NCBI GenBank assembly: GCA_022575985.1
Contig: JAKSXM010000107.1
Coordinates: 3,472,001-3,536,000 of the forward strand
DNA length: 64,000 nt
Source: Anagrus nilaparvatae
Lineage: Eukaryota; Arthropoda; Insecta; Hymenoptera; Mymaridae
Direction of reading: 5' to 3'
This document shows, piece by piece, positions 47,056-59,318 of this stretch. A program made the position numbers and the translations under genes. Under the pieces are notes generated by a model. It ran no database searches, had not been told where the DNA came from, and saw nothing but the letters and a program-made list of their open reading frames with translations. Numbering within the stretch: position 1 is the stretch's first letter; every line of letters begins with the position of its first letter.

Positions 47056-48830
47056 TTCCTCTCATCTTCTGGGTAAAACTATTTACACTTTTTTACACTA
47101 ACATAACACACAAAAACACTTATCATATTTTACACTACGTGTTTAAAATCATTGCGAGCGCTCGCTGAGGAAGCCCCCGTGTCACTGATATTAAGTTTTA
47201 ATTTTATTTTTAACTTTATTTAAATTTTATTATGTAGTGGTTATTATTATTAATTGTTTATGTAGTAGTTCAAATATTTTTTAGCTAAATTATACAGGGT
47301 GTTAGAATTAAATTTCAGCTGATTATTTAGTATATTGTCCTTATGTGTTTGATCTTTAAAGGCCCTGTATATTTCTAACTCTTCACGTGCATCCATTATT
47401 AATCCTTTTTCACAGATAATAAGAGGTGTCATATTTTCTTCCAAATTTGTGCAATAATGTTTCTCGCTGAGTAGATGTTTGGCGAAGTTGGAAATTTTTT
47501 ATTTATGTCTTGATCTGATGCTGTGAATGTAGAATATTTTGTTTATTTTATCTGTATCTTAGCACATTGGTGGTACATGTTCTGGATATCTCTTGGAAAA
47601 TCTTTTACCCGTTTGTCCAATATAAAAACTATAGCAGTCATTAAATGATAATTTATGTACGCCAGATTTGTCTTCTAAAGGTACTTTATTCCCATCTCTT
47701 AATAGCTTTGATAGTTTATTGTTGGTCTTGAACCTAATGTTGTTATTGCATGTCTTAAGTGTGTTAACAAGAATGTATGGCGTTAAATTCCCGTAAGTAG
47801 CTGATACGTATTTAGTACCTGTATTATTATTATTATTATCATGTTTGCAACTTTGGTATTTATTAATAAGCTTTTTGACTATATTATTGTTGTAGCCATT
47901 AGAAGTGGCTATGTGTTTTATGGTGATTACTTCTTTTTTGAAATTTTCGTCACTAAGAGAGATGGTAAAGAGTCTGTGAACGAATGCATTGAAGCTTGTC
48001 ATTTTTTGGGACCGGGGATGATAAGAGTCAGCTGGTATTACTAGATCCGTGGTTGTTGGCTTTCTGTAGATGTCAAATTCAAATTTTTTCTCATCAACGA
48101 TCTTTGTTAGTCTAAAATCTAGGAAATTAAGTCTATTTTCTTTCTCAACCTCCAAAGTGAATTGCATGTAACTATGTATGTTGTTTAGATATGTTAATAG
48201 TTTATCCAGTTGTTTATCAGAGCCATTAAATACGACAAGGGTGTTATCTACATACCGTGCGTAAAAAATTATGTTGTTAGTATATGAATTGTTGTTCGAG
48301 AATAGATGTTTCTTTTCATAGTTATTCAGGTAAAAATCTGCAAGAAAACCTGATAATGGTGATCCCTTTGCTAAACCTTTATTTTGTCTATAATAACAAC
48401 CATTAAATGTAAAATAGTTTTGTTATAGTAGAGTTTCGAGTAGGCCAATAATTTCATGAATTTCTAAGCTGGTTAATTGACTATTTTTATAGAGGATGCT
48501 TTTTGTAATTTCAATAGTTTCGCACACAGGAATATTAGTATATAGATTTACAATATTTAGTGATGCGATTTTATATGACGGTAATAATTTTATATCTTTT
48601 ATTTTATTTATTACCGAAATGCTATTTTTAACGGTTATTACTGAGCTGTATGTTGTCTGACAAAATTTTTGACATGCGGGGTTTCACAGCGAGCGCACGC
48701 AATGATTTTAAACACACGTAGTGTAAAATATAATAAGTGTTTTTATGTGTTATGTTAGTGTAAAAAAGTGTAAATAGTTTACCCAGAAGATGAGACAAAA
48801 GTCTCGAAACGCGTCGGTATAGACGAATTA
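47056..48830 (-). mobile_element. Decayed Penelope-like retroelement with inverted terminal repeats
   Basis: Minus-strand body carries reverse-transcriptase and GIY-YIG endonuclease domains (see CDS entry). It is bounded by inverted copies of a roughly 110 bp repeat: 47057-47169 (CATCTTCTGGGTAAAACTAT ... AATCATTGCGAGCGCTCGCT) and 48688-48799 in opposite orientation, as described for Penelope terminal repeats. The outer right flank holds GATGAGACAAAAGTCTCGAA ACGCGTC, resembling the hammerhead-ribozyme-associated tail of such elements. The element abuts the foldback nest ending at 47023. Confidence 0.8.
47250..48690 (-). pseudogene. Penelope-like reverse transcriptase/GIY-YIG endonuclease, with stops
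   Basis: A single minus-strand frame can be followed from about 48690 to 47250. In order it shows the RT motif NLYTNIP (about 48540), GLAKGSPLSGFLADFYL (about 48350), the catalytic box YVDN (about 48250; active elements have YVDD), NFLDFRLTK and IYRKPTTTDLVIPADSYHP (Penelope-type thumb), then the GIY-YIG-type YSFYIGQTGKRFSKRYPEH near 47570 and SNFAKHLLSEKH with a terminal helix. In-frame TAA stops lie near 48426, at 47559-47561 and near 47500, so it is dead; the longest uninterrupted piece is 202 codons (47559-48167). The N-terminal part of the RT is missing, as expected for a 5'-truncated copy. Confidence 0.85.
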
Positions 48831-50502
48831 ACGATTTTATTATTATTCTATCCGTGACTTGGATACCAAAAATAAAATATGCTTTTTAAATTTAACATGT
48901 GTATGAATGTACACAACTAATTTTACTTTTTCAAATTGTTTTGGTTTTCTGGATAATCCTTGATTTAATGGACATTTTCTATAGACACTTGAAATATTCA
49001 TACGATAAACAAATTGGTTAATTACTCTGAACTATGAGTGCGGTTTATGTCATTATTCATTGTAATTTTCACATTAAAATGTCTCAGAATTCTTTATTTC
49101 ATTCACAGTTGAGTCATTTGTTTTTCAATTTTTTCTCAAAAGAACACAAGTATCTTCTGGTTTGTCATTTCTAATTATTTTTTTAGTAATACTAAAAAAA
49201 ATTCAGAATTATTCTTAAAAAACTAAAATTAGGGTACTTGAGTTCTTAAATTATCCAACCACTGCTCAACAGTGTTTTTCATATTTTGGTACTGCTGGTT
49301 TATTGATGACAAGATAAATATTTCTATGCTTTTCAGAATTATGAATGAAAAGACTTCTCCTGATTGTCTCTTTCAGGTACAAAGTTCAAACAAAATAATC
49401 TCCAAGCTTAAAAACCTCTTTCATCAGCTCAAGCTCTTAACATTTTGGTAAACTCCAAGATTTTTTTCACATTTATCCATCTTTCTGCTAGTTACATTTT
49501 GCAAACCTAGTGTCTATATTGTGTCGTATCATCCAACTTGAATACACTATATTTCAATAGCTTCACAATTTTCTAGCATTTCTTCCATTTTACTTTCATT
49601 TAGGCCCTAATCGCAAGGTCATAAAAATAACCATAATTATATAGGATATCTATAAATATCTCAAAACAAAGCTTCATTTATTATCTGAAAACCTCTGGTC
49701 ATTACAATTGCCAATTATCCTTAAAACAATTTTCTATTAAAATTTTCTATTTTATCTCTTTATATTATAATAAATTTACGCCACAAGTATAAGAAACCCT
49801 ACCAAGTAAATCTCTTATAAAGTTATGAACTTTATATTGTTACGCACACTTAATAGACAATAAACAATAAAATATTTTTATATAATTCGAGAGAAAAAAA
49901 AAATCACGTGTCATAAAAGCAAATATTTACGTAAATACAATAATTTAAAAAAATATGTTGATCATCGTTTTATTTAACTATGGCTCAAACCATAAAATAA
50001 AATAATTACAAAGAAGTTCCTATATTACAAAAACAGTAGTTTTACATTGTTCTTTTTATAACTCGTGCAAAGTACTTTAAAAAAAACGTCAAATACTATA
50101 AGGAAAAGAAAGTTCCGTTATTTTAATTTATATGGTTTTAATATGCACGCGTAATAAATAATAATTCTACAAGAAAAAAGAAAAATACTTTAGTTTTTTA
50201 TTATTATGTAACAACAAAAGACACTTTTTTGTTATGCAACTTTTTGCAGCAGCGAATTTTTAAGAAAGTTCTCTGACCTGAAGATTCTATATCGGTTGTG
50301 AAGAGTGTGACAATTTTATTTTTCTTTTGTTTAACTTTTGACGTCAAGTTTAATTGCTTGTTGTTAATAACTGGTGAAAGATTAAGATGGTTTCAGTTAC
50401 GGAGAGCCAATTATCTTGAATTATTGTAGTTTTAGAATCTGCAGAGCTTTCAATTGTTTAGCAAATCATCTTGTTTATAAAATAAATAGTTAAAGCAACG
50501 TT
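48831..50502. other. AT-rich intronic sequence
   Basis: No credible gene, element or RNA seen. Composition is a little less A/T-biased around 49270-49620, but all frames are short. Confidence 0.45.
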
Positions 50503-51256
50503 AATTGCATCCAAAAATTTTAGGTTGAGTATAATGGATCCAATTGAGACCCAGTGGACCATACGTATTTTTGGTCGCTAAAAACTATTTCCAGGGTTTT
50601 ATCCATTTTCCGGTGGACATTTTTAAGTAATTAACGTTAAATTTCACAAAATAACCAAAAAATACAATTTTTTGAAAAATATTACCGATTGAGCCAAGTT
50701 GGGGTCACTGACGATTCTGAAATCAGATTTTTATGAATTCAAAATGGCGGACTCTAAATCCGGCATTTCTAAGTTTTTAACCTCAAAATCGATAATTTAA
50801 GCTATTTCAGGCATTTTAAAAGCAAATTATAGTTTTTGGAGTCATTAATTACGGTTATAAAATGAGATTTTTGATTTGATCAAATCAAGCTTGTAAATAT
50901 ACGTTAAAAACTTTGAAATAGCTATTAAATTACCTATTTATAATTTATAACCCTTTAATAATTCTATGATTTAAAGGTTAAAAACTTAAAAATGCGGGAT
51001 TTAGAGTCCGCCATTTTGAATTTAAAAATCTTATTACACAATTGTCAGCAACGATCCCGAAAACCAAAGTGATATACCAAAATTTGGCTCATTCAGCAAT
51101 ATTTTTTAAAAAATTGTATTTTTTTGGTTGCTTTGGGCAATATACCATTAATTACTCAAAATTCCATCGGGAAATGAATAAAACCTTGAAAATCGTCTTC
51201 GAGGTTGGTTCGTTATTACTCCATTTAAAATTTTTGGATGCATTTGATAACTAAAT
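50503..51256. mobile_element. About 750 bp inverted-repeat element related to 35081-35833
   Basis: Arms start GTTAATTGCATCCAAAAATT on the left and mirror at GTTATCAAATGCATCCAAAAATT on the right. Blocks shared with the element at 35081-35833: TGCATCCAAAA, GGGGTCACTGA, TCAAAATGGCGGACT and TTTCTAA...ACCTC, each present in both arms. ATGGCGGACT at 50744 is mirrored at 51005-51015. No clear TA duplication; no coding capacity. Confidence 0.7.
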
Positions 51257-54200
51257 AAAAAACTGACTAGAAATTAAGATGAGAACAATTTTACATTTTG
51301 AACATATTATTTTGAGATCATATTACAAAGTGACATGCAGAAAATTAAATGAAAGGTCCTTACCGTGATTTTGCTATTTATATTTGTTTGTAATTTTCGC
51401 CTATCTCAACTCCAAATTTTCACGCATTCGTTACATAATATACTATTTTAAACCTAAAATCCCATTTAAGAACTTTCTTTAATAAGTTGAGTAAAACTCG
51501 TTACGTCTAGACTAAACCACTTTTTCCTAAAATCAATTTTACTTATACATTAAGAAGATAATCTCTTATCTATATTGTTACTTAAAATCCCATTATTACA
51601 ATAGCACATAAATTCAAGATTAGATTTAACTATCGGATCTCCTGATTGTTTTTTCAACAAAAAAATGTAAATACAATTGAATTTTAAAAAAAAAGTACAT
51701 CATTTTCTTTTGTTGCCTAACAAAATCAATGTTATTTCTTAGAAACTCCAAACCAGCATTTTATTTCATAACCTATAAATTAATTTAAAGATTTTTTAAA
51801 TATAAATCAATGCATACGGCATGAGAAAAATTATTTTTCTTTACAGTTGAAAGAACAACTTTTGTTACGTAGAAAGTTTTTCTTTTACTTGTAATTGATT
51901 CAATAAATTTTATGTTTGGTGCGCTACTGATCTACTAAATTATATACAGTTTTTTACGTTTTACTTTTCATTAATGCTATATTAATTAATACTTGCATAC
52001 ACTGAGAGACTAGTTTTTACATAATTTTGAACTTTTTAATTAATAAAATCGAAAATCAAACAAAATTGTTGAAAAGCATCAATTGAAATTTCAAAAACAA
52101 TAAATATATTCTTCATTCAATATTTAATTATAAACTCTATTAATATATCGAAAATAATAATAATAATTATGTATTGTATGATATTATACACGATGCTGAA
52201 AATCAAAAGTTCATTAATAGTCTCATAACCTATAATACTGCGAACGCTTTTTCGTGTTACCTCGACCTACATTGCTTTAGTGAAATAGCTCGATGATGTG
52301 CCCAAAAATTGGTGAAAAGAACCTGACCGAACCAAAACAATTTCTTTAAAAATATGAAAATAAGAATTGCTATAAATAATTTTATTAAACTTTCTATAGA
52401 AAATATTAGATATAAATTATGCTCTATTAACAACGAAATTGACAATTGTATGCTCTGTTTTTCAAAATAGAAAAGATTTATTTAAATTATTAAAATACCG
52501 CATTAAGAGATAAACCAAGCAATAAATCTCCTACGCTAAGGATAAAATTGGCTCTATTTCCTATACGAATTTAAAGATAAAAAAGTCCTTGAAAAATTTT
52601 GGCACTAAAATACTGCGACATTTCGTTATCATAAATTTCTGATAGTGGGTGTATTCGCACGCGTTTTTTTCGTTTTTGTAAACAATATCTCGTGTTACAA
52701 GGTTATTAATTAATACAGCATCTTGAAAGTCAACAAAATAAAACTGAATCATCCTATTAGAAGAATTTATTGTTAAAAATTGAACAACTAATTAACTCTG
52801 TATGAAAAAAATATTTATTAAAACGACCTTCTTAACATCCAATACTGTATTAATCTAATTCTAAAATAAATTAAAAAATATTTTTAATAATTATATTTTA
52901 TTAGACAGAAAGAGAGAGACTCTCCGTGTATCGATTAATTTTTTAATACAAGTATTTTCTGTCCCTGAATATAAAAAAATTTTCTTTATAAATAAATATT
53001 TTATGTACTTTTTAATATCTATTAATAAAATTTTAAAGAAAATAGATTCCATTATTTGTCTTCTGCTGGTATTTTAAAATTAAAGATTAATGGATTATCC
53101 TTAATGCGTTATATACAAATAAATAGATTTTTTTTTACTATCATTTTTTATTATCCACATGCATGCTAACGAATAAAAATTTTATTGCACATACATACAG
53201 ATTCTGTGTTTGCGTGTGTTTTTATTTGTATAGAAATGTTTTTGCAGTACACATGTGAAGGTTTTTTTCAATATTCTTGTGCGTAACTTTAAACAGAAGT
53301 TAGAAACTAAGGGTTTTGGTCTTCAATGCTGTTTTTATGAGAAATTCACATTCAAAAATCTCCAAGTAAACAAAATACAACGTATTTTTTCAAAAATTGG
53401 CCAATTTAGATACGAGGCGCCATTTTTAATTTTGAAATTTGTATAGCAAATAAATTTTTATAAATTTGTATAACAAAAAAAAAGCCCTGACAAACTTTTA
53501 AAACTAATTTTTTTAAGTATTTTTGGACGATTTTAAACTCGCCATATTGAAATTCTATATCAAATTCAAATTTAGCATATCCGAAAACCTCCAAATAAAC
53601 TTTAGAATTCAATTTTTTTTAGTACTTTTTTAGTGTACAGGCTAATTTTTATGATTGCCATTTTGAATTTTGGAGCCAAATTCGATTTCAGGTTACCTGA
53701 AAACCCCTGGAAATACTTTTAAAAGTATTTTTATCAAAGGGGTTAGCTAAGAAAAAGGATCTATTTGATTCAAAAGGAAATAATCTCAAAATCAAACCAA
53801 AGAATGGTCTATATTGAAATTTTTTTCCTCTGTGGAACCACTTTTTGCAGCGGATTCAGTCCAATTTTAAGGTTAGTTCCTTTTACCTCAAAGGATTTCT
53901 TATGCCTGTGAATATAACAAGCACACATAAACATGTTTCTGCATGTATTAGTGAATGTCTGCATCCTTCACGTTAATGAAAATACAAGACAGCTAGAATC
54001 GTTCTACTAACGTTCAATTTAATGACGTAAATTAATATCGCATCTCAATTCGATAATCTAATAAAGATACAATTATTTTCTGCTGCTTGTCAGTGTATGT
54101 GTGTACGTAGTCAGGATAAATTTATATAAAAATATGTTTCTAGAATTTTTAACAATCAACAATTTATTTTATCTCTTCAGCTTTAAAATATTGAAAAAAA

Positions 54201-57200
54201 TCGTTATTGTATAAGATTTTAGAGGTTATGAGAAAAATTATATAAAGTTATATAAAATTACGCAAGCTTATTATGCTTTAGACTTTTTAGATTTCTTACT
54301 AGGTTTAGCAAAAAACAGAAAAAAAAGTGTCAAATTTTACCGAATTTTTAAAATTGAAAAAATCCAGGCAATTTTTATTTCAATACAAAGAAGATCAAAT
54401 CTAACGTAATTACAAGCATAATTACCCTGAGTTAAGGTCACAAAAAGTAAAAAAAATTCATTTCGACCTCAGAATAATTGTCATTAAAAAAAATATTTTT
54501 TCACCGAGATGTTATTATGTTGTTTTCTGTCGACACGAAACTATTTTTTAATAACAACATTGTTAATAACAAAATTTAATTGACCGACTTTTATTTTTCA
54601 TTGACCCTTTTGTATTTTAATAAAATTTTGCATGGTAAAAAAATTATTTTTTAGTATAAAAATTTTATTAATTCATCCAAATTTTAAAAATATTTTTTAA
54701 TATAAATAAAAGGAAAAAAATAGTATGCCAAGAACGAAACATCGTATTTACGAGAATTTTCCACCGCTACACGACCTAAATTTTTCAAATAGAAAAAAAT
54801 CAGTTCAAGAAATAGTATGTCATCGAGTTTACTTTTCAAGCTCGTATTTCCAATAAAAAAAATTTTTATTAATTACTTGATCAAGTTGAATTAAAGATCC
54901 TTAATTTGAAGATAAAATTTGCATGGAAAACCAGGAATGCACTCGATAGCCTTGAATGCTCTTTTATAAATTCAAGATTAATACTCGTTTTCCACTTATG
55001 TTATTTTCTAGAAAATTTTCATTCATTTTATTATTTCTAAATATTTAATTATGCGATTTTTTGCTGTTATTTATTCAAGTATCATTTTTTTATAAAAAAA
55101 GGAAATGATGCAAGTTTTTATGCAAAAAACAGTAATTTATTTAAGTGCAACGACATTTGCTGTCTCTTCAAGTATTTACTACTGTTTGGTAATTAAATTT
55201 ATTAGTTTTTTAAGTGAATTTTCCAATGAAGATAGACCAATGGTAAGGACACCCACGCATTATGAATTTAGTTTACAATAAAAGCAAGCAATGCAAAATT
55301 TAATATTTAATGAAACCTTATAGAAAAGTTGATAAAATACTTAGAGTGCAGAAACCTGAAGACTATAAAATATGATATTTTATCAAGACTAAACATAAAA
55401 CTTTCTATATGCAAATAATCATATTTGTTTGACTTTTTGCTGCGTTTGCAGATTTGATAAGATTTTATATCAAATTTTTTTTTTTAGTATTGTAAAAAAG
55501 AGGAATTTTTTGAGGTTATGTTAAATAAATATTGTTTTTTTATTTACCTTTTTTTTGTTTGGTTTCTACCTGCAAGTTTTGTAAAAGATATTTTTGAAAT
55601 TTTCAGTTTTAAAATTAATATTTTTTTTTTAGGCTAGTAATCTTTCATTTCTGCCTTTTCGTCCTTTAACTTTATTTCAAAATTTTATTTACCCAAAAAA
55701 GCCAACTATTTTCGACCCATAACCCTACTTGGACCCAAGAATTGTTAATATTCCACGAAAATACAAAATGCTGATTCAAAAAGTTGAAGTTAAAAAATTT
55801 GAATATTAAAAAAGTTTAATATTCAAGTAGTTTTTGAGCATACTTGACTGACATAAATATTAAATTTTTCAAAGTATATTGAAAACTTTTTTAACTTGGA
55901 AAAAAGAAAGTAGGTATATCTTTTACTTTGACAAGTTTATTTTAGAAAGATACTTTTTTTCTATTGATTAACTGTCATCTGCATGCAGATTTAAGTACAT
56001 AAATATCCGTTAGATGTTTTCTTATGCAATTGGATCATGTAATTATTGTTATTTATGAATACCTTATGAAATAATTTCGGCGAGTAATTCTTTACTATTA
56101 AATTGCAAACATTTCAAACTTTTGGCAACTTCGTTAAAATTTTTTACTTTACATGCGTAAACAGTAAAATATTCTAGGAAATTTTTTTATTTCATTGTTT
56201 TTTTGCATTTGCCATAAAAAAGTTTCATTTATGTACATTTTTTTTTACTAACTTTTTCAAGGTCACTAATTATTGTTATAGACTTGGATATTATAATTAT
56301 TCTCGAATTAGTACTTATTTTTAGTCTGAATTTCATAAATTGCTGCTTTTTTCCTATTGCAAAATGTTGGTTAATATTGAACGTGTCTTTTTAGTACTGG
56401 AAATTAATGGCGATTTAATATGAACTACGTCAACTGACACACTAATTGGCGTCTGAAAAAGTTTATGTTGGAGTAAGGCTTAAATTTGGTTTTTTTAACC
56501 CCATTTTTTCCAAACTGAAATTTTGTCGCCGTGAAATCAAGTGTAATTCTGATCAAAAATTATAAAACCACAGTTACACTTCCACTACACTACAATAAAA
56601 ACACTAACAACCAACAACTATCATCTAATCGAGTATTTCACAAACCCAATTAAAATAATAATCCTTTGAATGGTAAAAAAATAAAATAATTCCCGGAAGA
56701 AAACCACAATAAAAATGCAAAAAAAATATAAATCTGAATACCAATTACAATATCATCTTTTATCTAAACACACACACGTGTTTGAAGCAAATCAGACATT
56801 AAAATTGCGAGGACAAAAAAACAAGAAAATTAAAAAACTTTTTTGAGTGTCAAATAAAACTAAATTTTTGACTAAATTCAGTAAGAAACTTTTTAGAAGC
56901 GTTTTGTTTAAATTTTGTATTAGAATAAAACGAAATTCACGTGACTTTTGATAATCGGTTTTTCATATATTTATCGAGTCACGAGAGTTTCTCTAATCAC
57001 GTGCTTATTGTTATATCATAAATACGCGCGTTTTTTTTAATTAGCAACTAATCATTATTTTGTATACTTTTTTACAAAATTCAAATTTGTGTGTGTGTGT
57101 TTATTGATTTTAATTAATTATAAATTGGATCAATTTTTTATGATAAAGTAATACGCATTTATAAAATTTATGTCAAAAGGTTAGTTTTTTTGCTTCAATT

Positions 57201-59018
57201 GAGCTTTCAGCCGGGCTATTGAGATCCAAGGTTACCAAATTAAAATAAGATTTTGGTGACATTAACCGTAAAAAATTTTGTCCTTGAATCCTAAATATAA
57301 ACTTCTGATACCATAAAAAGCTGAGTTTATAAATAAATAATTGAATACAGATAATTGCCCAACAAATTGCTCTACAATTATTTTCCTTTTTATATAAAAA
57401 TAATAATAATAATAACCAATAATGCGTATTATTTAATCAATAAAAAAGAGTCGATCGATCGAAAACTTTCTTAATATCACAATAATACGATTTATTTTTT
57501 TTTTTATATTAATAGAATATTTTATTAATAACATTTTTTTGTTCTTCAAAGCGAAAATAACAGTCGCTAGTCATTTGGTTCGTATTCAAAGGGATTTCTG
57601 CTTTTTTATTAAAAATTTCTTTTTGTCAAAGCTTTTTTTTTGTTTGTAATATTTTTTAGTATTTGAAGATTAAAATTTATACTGTTGGAAATTGCGAGGG
57701 AAATTCAGTGAATTTTAGTTCATTTTTTAGTGAGTTTTTTGTTAATTAGTGATTTGAAAATATGATCACTAACTGGTCAGTTTAAAAAAATATGAAATTA
57801 ATGAAAATTATTCAAAATCCAAACGATTAGATCTTTATCATCACATATTTTGATCCGTTATAGGAGTTACTTGGGTAAAAATTCTGACAAAAATGAGCTT
57901 TCACAGAACACGTCTAAATAATTGCAAAATTTTGTTTTATCCAGCCATAACTTTGAAAATCGACCTCCTGATTCCCAACAGTGTACCAAATTCAATAAAT
58001 TGAAAATATTGAAAAATAAAATTTGATACTCAATTAACCTAATTCTATTTTTTATTTAAAAAATTATTTCAAAATTTATATTTCAATAAAAAAAAATAAG
58101 CTTAAAAAATTGTTTAATTTTGTGAAAATGGTAAATATTAAGGTTAAACGAAATTGGGGCAAATTTTTCTAAGAGGTTTATAATATTTTTTATATTTTAT
58201 GTAATCAATTTATCTTAAGTACCTAAATAATAGATTAGTTATAGTAAGCTAGTTAACTGTTTGATGGATCAAAAATTCGCCTTGTATTTTTAGAGTGGTT
58301 TATTCAAAAAGTTATTTCTGCTATCTTAGCTGTTATAGAATAGAATCAAACTTTTTTTAGAATTTATCTAGAAAAATAATTGGCTCGGTTTTATTTTTTT
58401 CAGATGTCTGATTACGTGATACTACACGCAGGATCCAAATTTTGTACTTTCAGGAAAAAATACTTGGGCACCGATTTGAAGACCCAAATATTAGGTTTAA
58501 AATTTCCCATGTGCACCAATTTATAAACTGAACCTGTAAGATCTTTATTCTGATTGTAAGAATTTTTCTTACGTAACCCACCAACAAAGGACCATTTTCT
58601 AACTGAAATTGGATTTCTACAAAGTTTTTGGAAAATTGGAAAACTGCTGTTCAAGTAATTCTAAGAAAAAGTTATAATGGGAACAAAAGAAAATATTCTG
58701 TAAAACTTTTCTATGCAACATCAGTATTTATATTTTAAAAATTTCCAAGAGCTTTTATTTGCCTACAATAATAAAAATTTTATTTCTTAGAATTAAAAGC
58801 ACAATTGTACAGATTCGTAAAACAGAAACTCATTGACACGAATTATAGCTTTTTCAACGACATAAAATTCTTCTGTACCTCCCCAGTCTGAACCAACAAA
58901 GATAATAATCGCGTGTACGGCGCCAATACAAGAAAATAATCTCAAAAGTCAAAGAAAAACTCGTCGCATTAAAAGACACTTAAAAATAAAATTATTTTAT
59001 GGTAAAGTCCGAGCTTAC
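51257..59018. other. AT-rich intronic sequence with a degenerate repeat patch
   Basis: 7.8 kb without a recognisable gene. At about 53390-53720 a unit of roughly 110 bp with CGCCATTTT/GCCATTTTGAATTT and GTATTTTT recurs about three times with much drift. (GT)n lies at 57091-57107 and (AAT)n near 57404. The minus frame at 58412-58654 has balanced composition (FVGGLRKKNSYNQNKDLTGS) but no splice context or family I know. Confidence 0.4.
53390..53720. repeat. Degenerate tandem repeat, about 110 bp unit
   Basis: Three loosely similar blocks each with a (C)GCCAT(A/T)TTGAA-type core after GTATTTTT and before AAATTCAAATTT/ATTCGATTT. Similar cores occur in the 35081 and 50503 elements, so this may be their debris. 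Confidence 0.35.
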
Positions 59019-59108
59019 CGGTCATCTTGAGTGACAGTAATATCAGGAGGAGGCGGTGGAGGGGGAAGAGGTGCACCATCCGTAGCATCCAGTTTGCCGG
59101 TTCTTTTA
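59019..59108 (-). CDS. Candidate upstream exon, proline-rich, of PDZ-GEF
   Basis: GC-rich island on the minus strand ending in a strong donor (GACCG|GTAAGC). The frame with protein character reads RTGKLDATDGAPLPPPPPPP then DITVTQDDR and leaves two bases (phase 2). That phase matches the 14525-14600 acceptor (CG+T gives Arg, then FGKRTGG). The frame has no ATG; TAA lies 4-5 codons upstream, so an acceptor is needed (AAATTAAAAG before about 59108 is weak). It may therefore be an exon of PDZ-GEF, with a 42 or 44 kb intron following, or an exon of a different minus-strand gene. The poly-proline block could bind profilin, SH3 or EVH1 domains. Confidence 0.4.
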
Positions 59109-59295
59109 ATTTCCTTTTTTTGTATTTAAAAATTTAATCGTTTCGCCTTTTTTTTATTACACTGTAATTTATCTTTTTAATACAAAATAAAACTTCACTC
59201 CATTAAAAAATCACATTTTTTCTTTAATTAAGATCGAATATTCAGATATTGAAAAAAAATAGAAAATCTTGTGAAATCTGATCAAGTTTTCTATT

Positions 59296-59318
59296 ACACA
59301 CACACACACACAGACACT
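59296..59318. repeat. (CA)n microsatellite
   Basis: ACACACACACACACACAGACAC; ordinary simple repeat. Confidence 0.9.
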
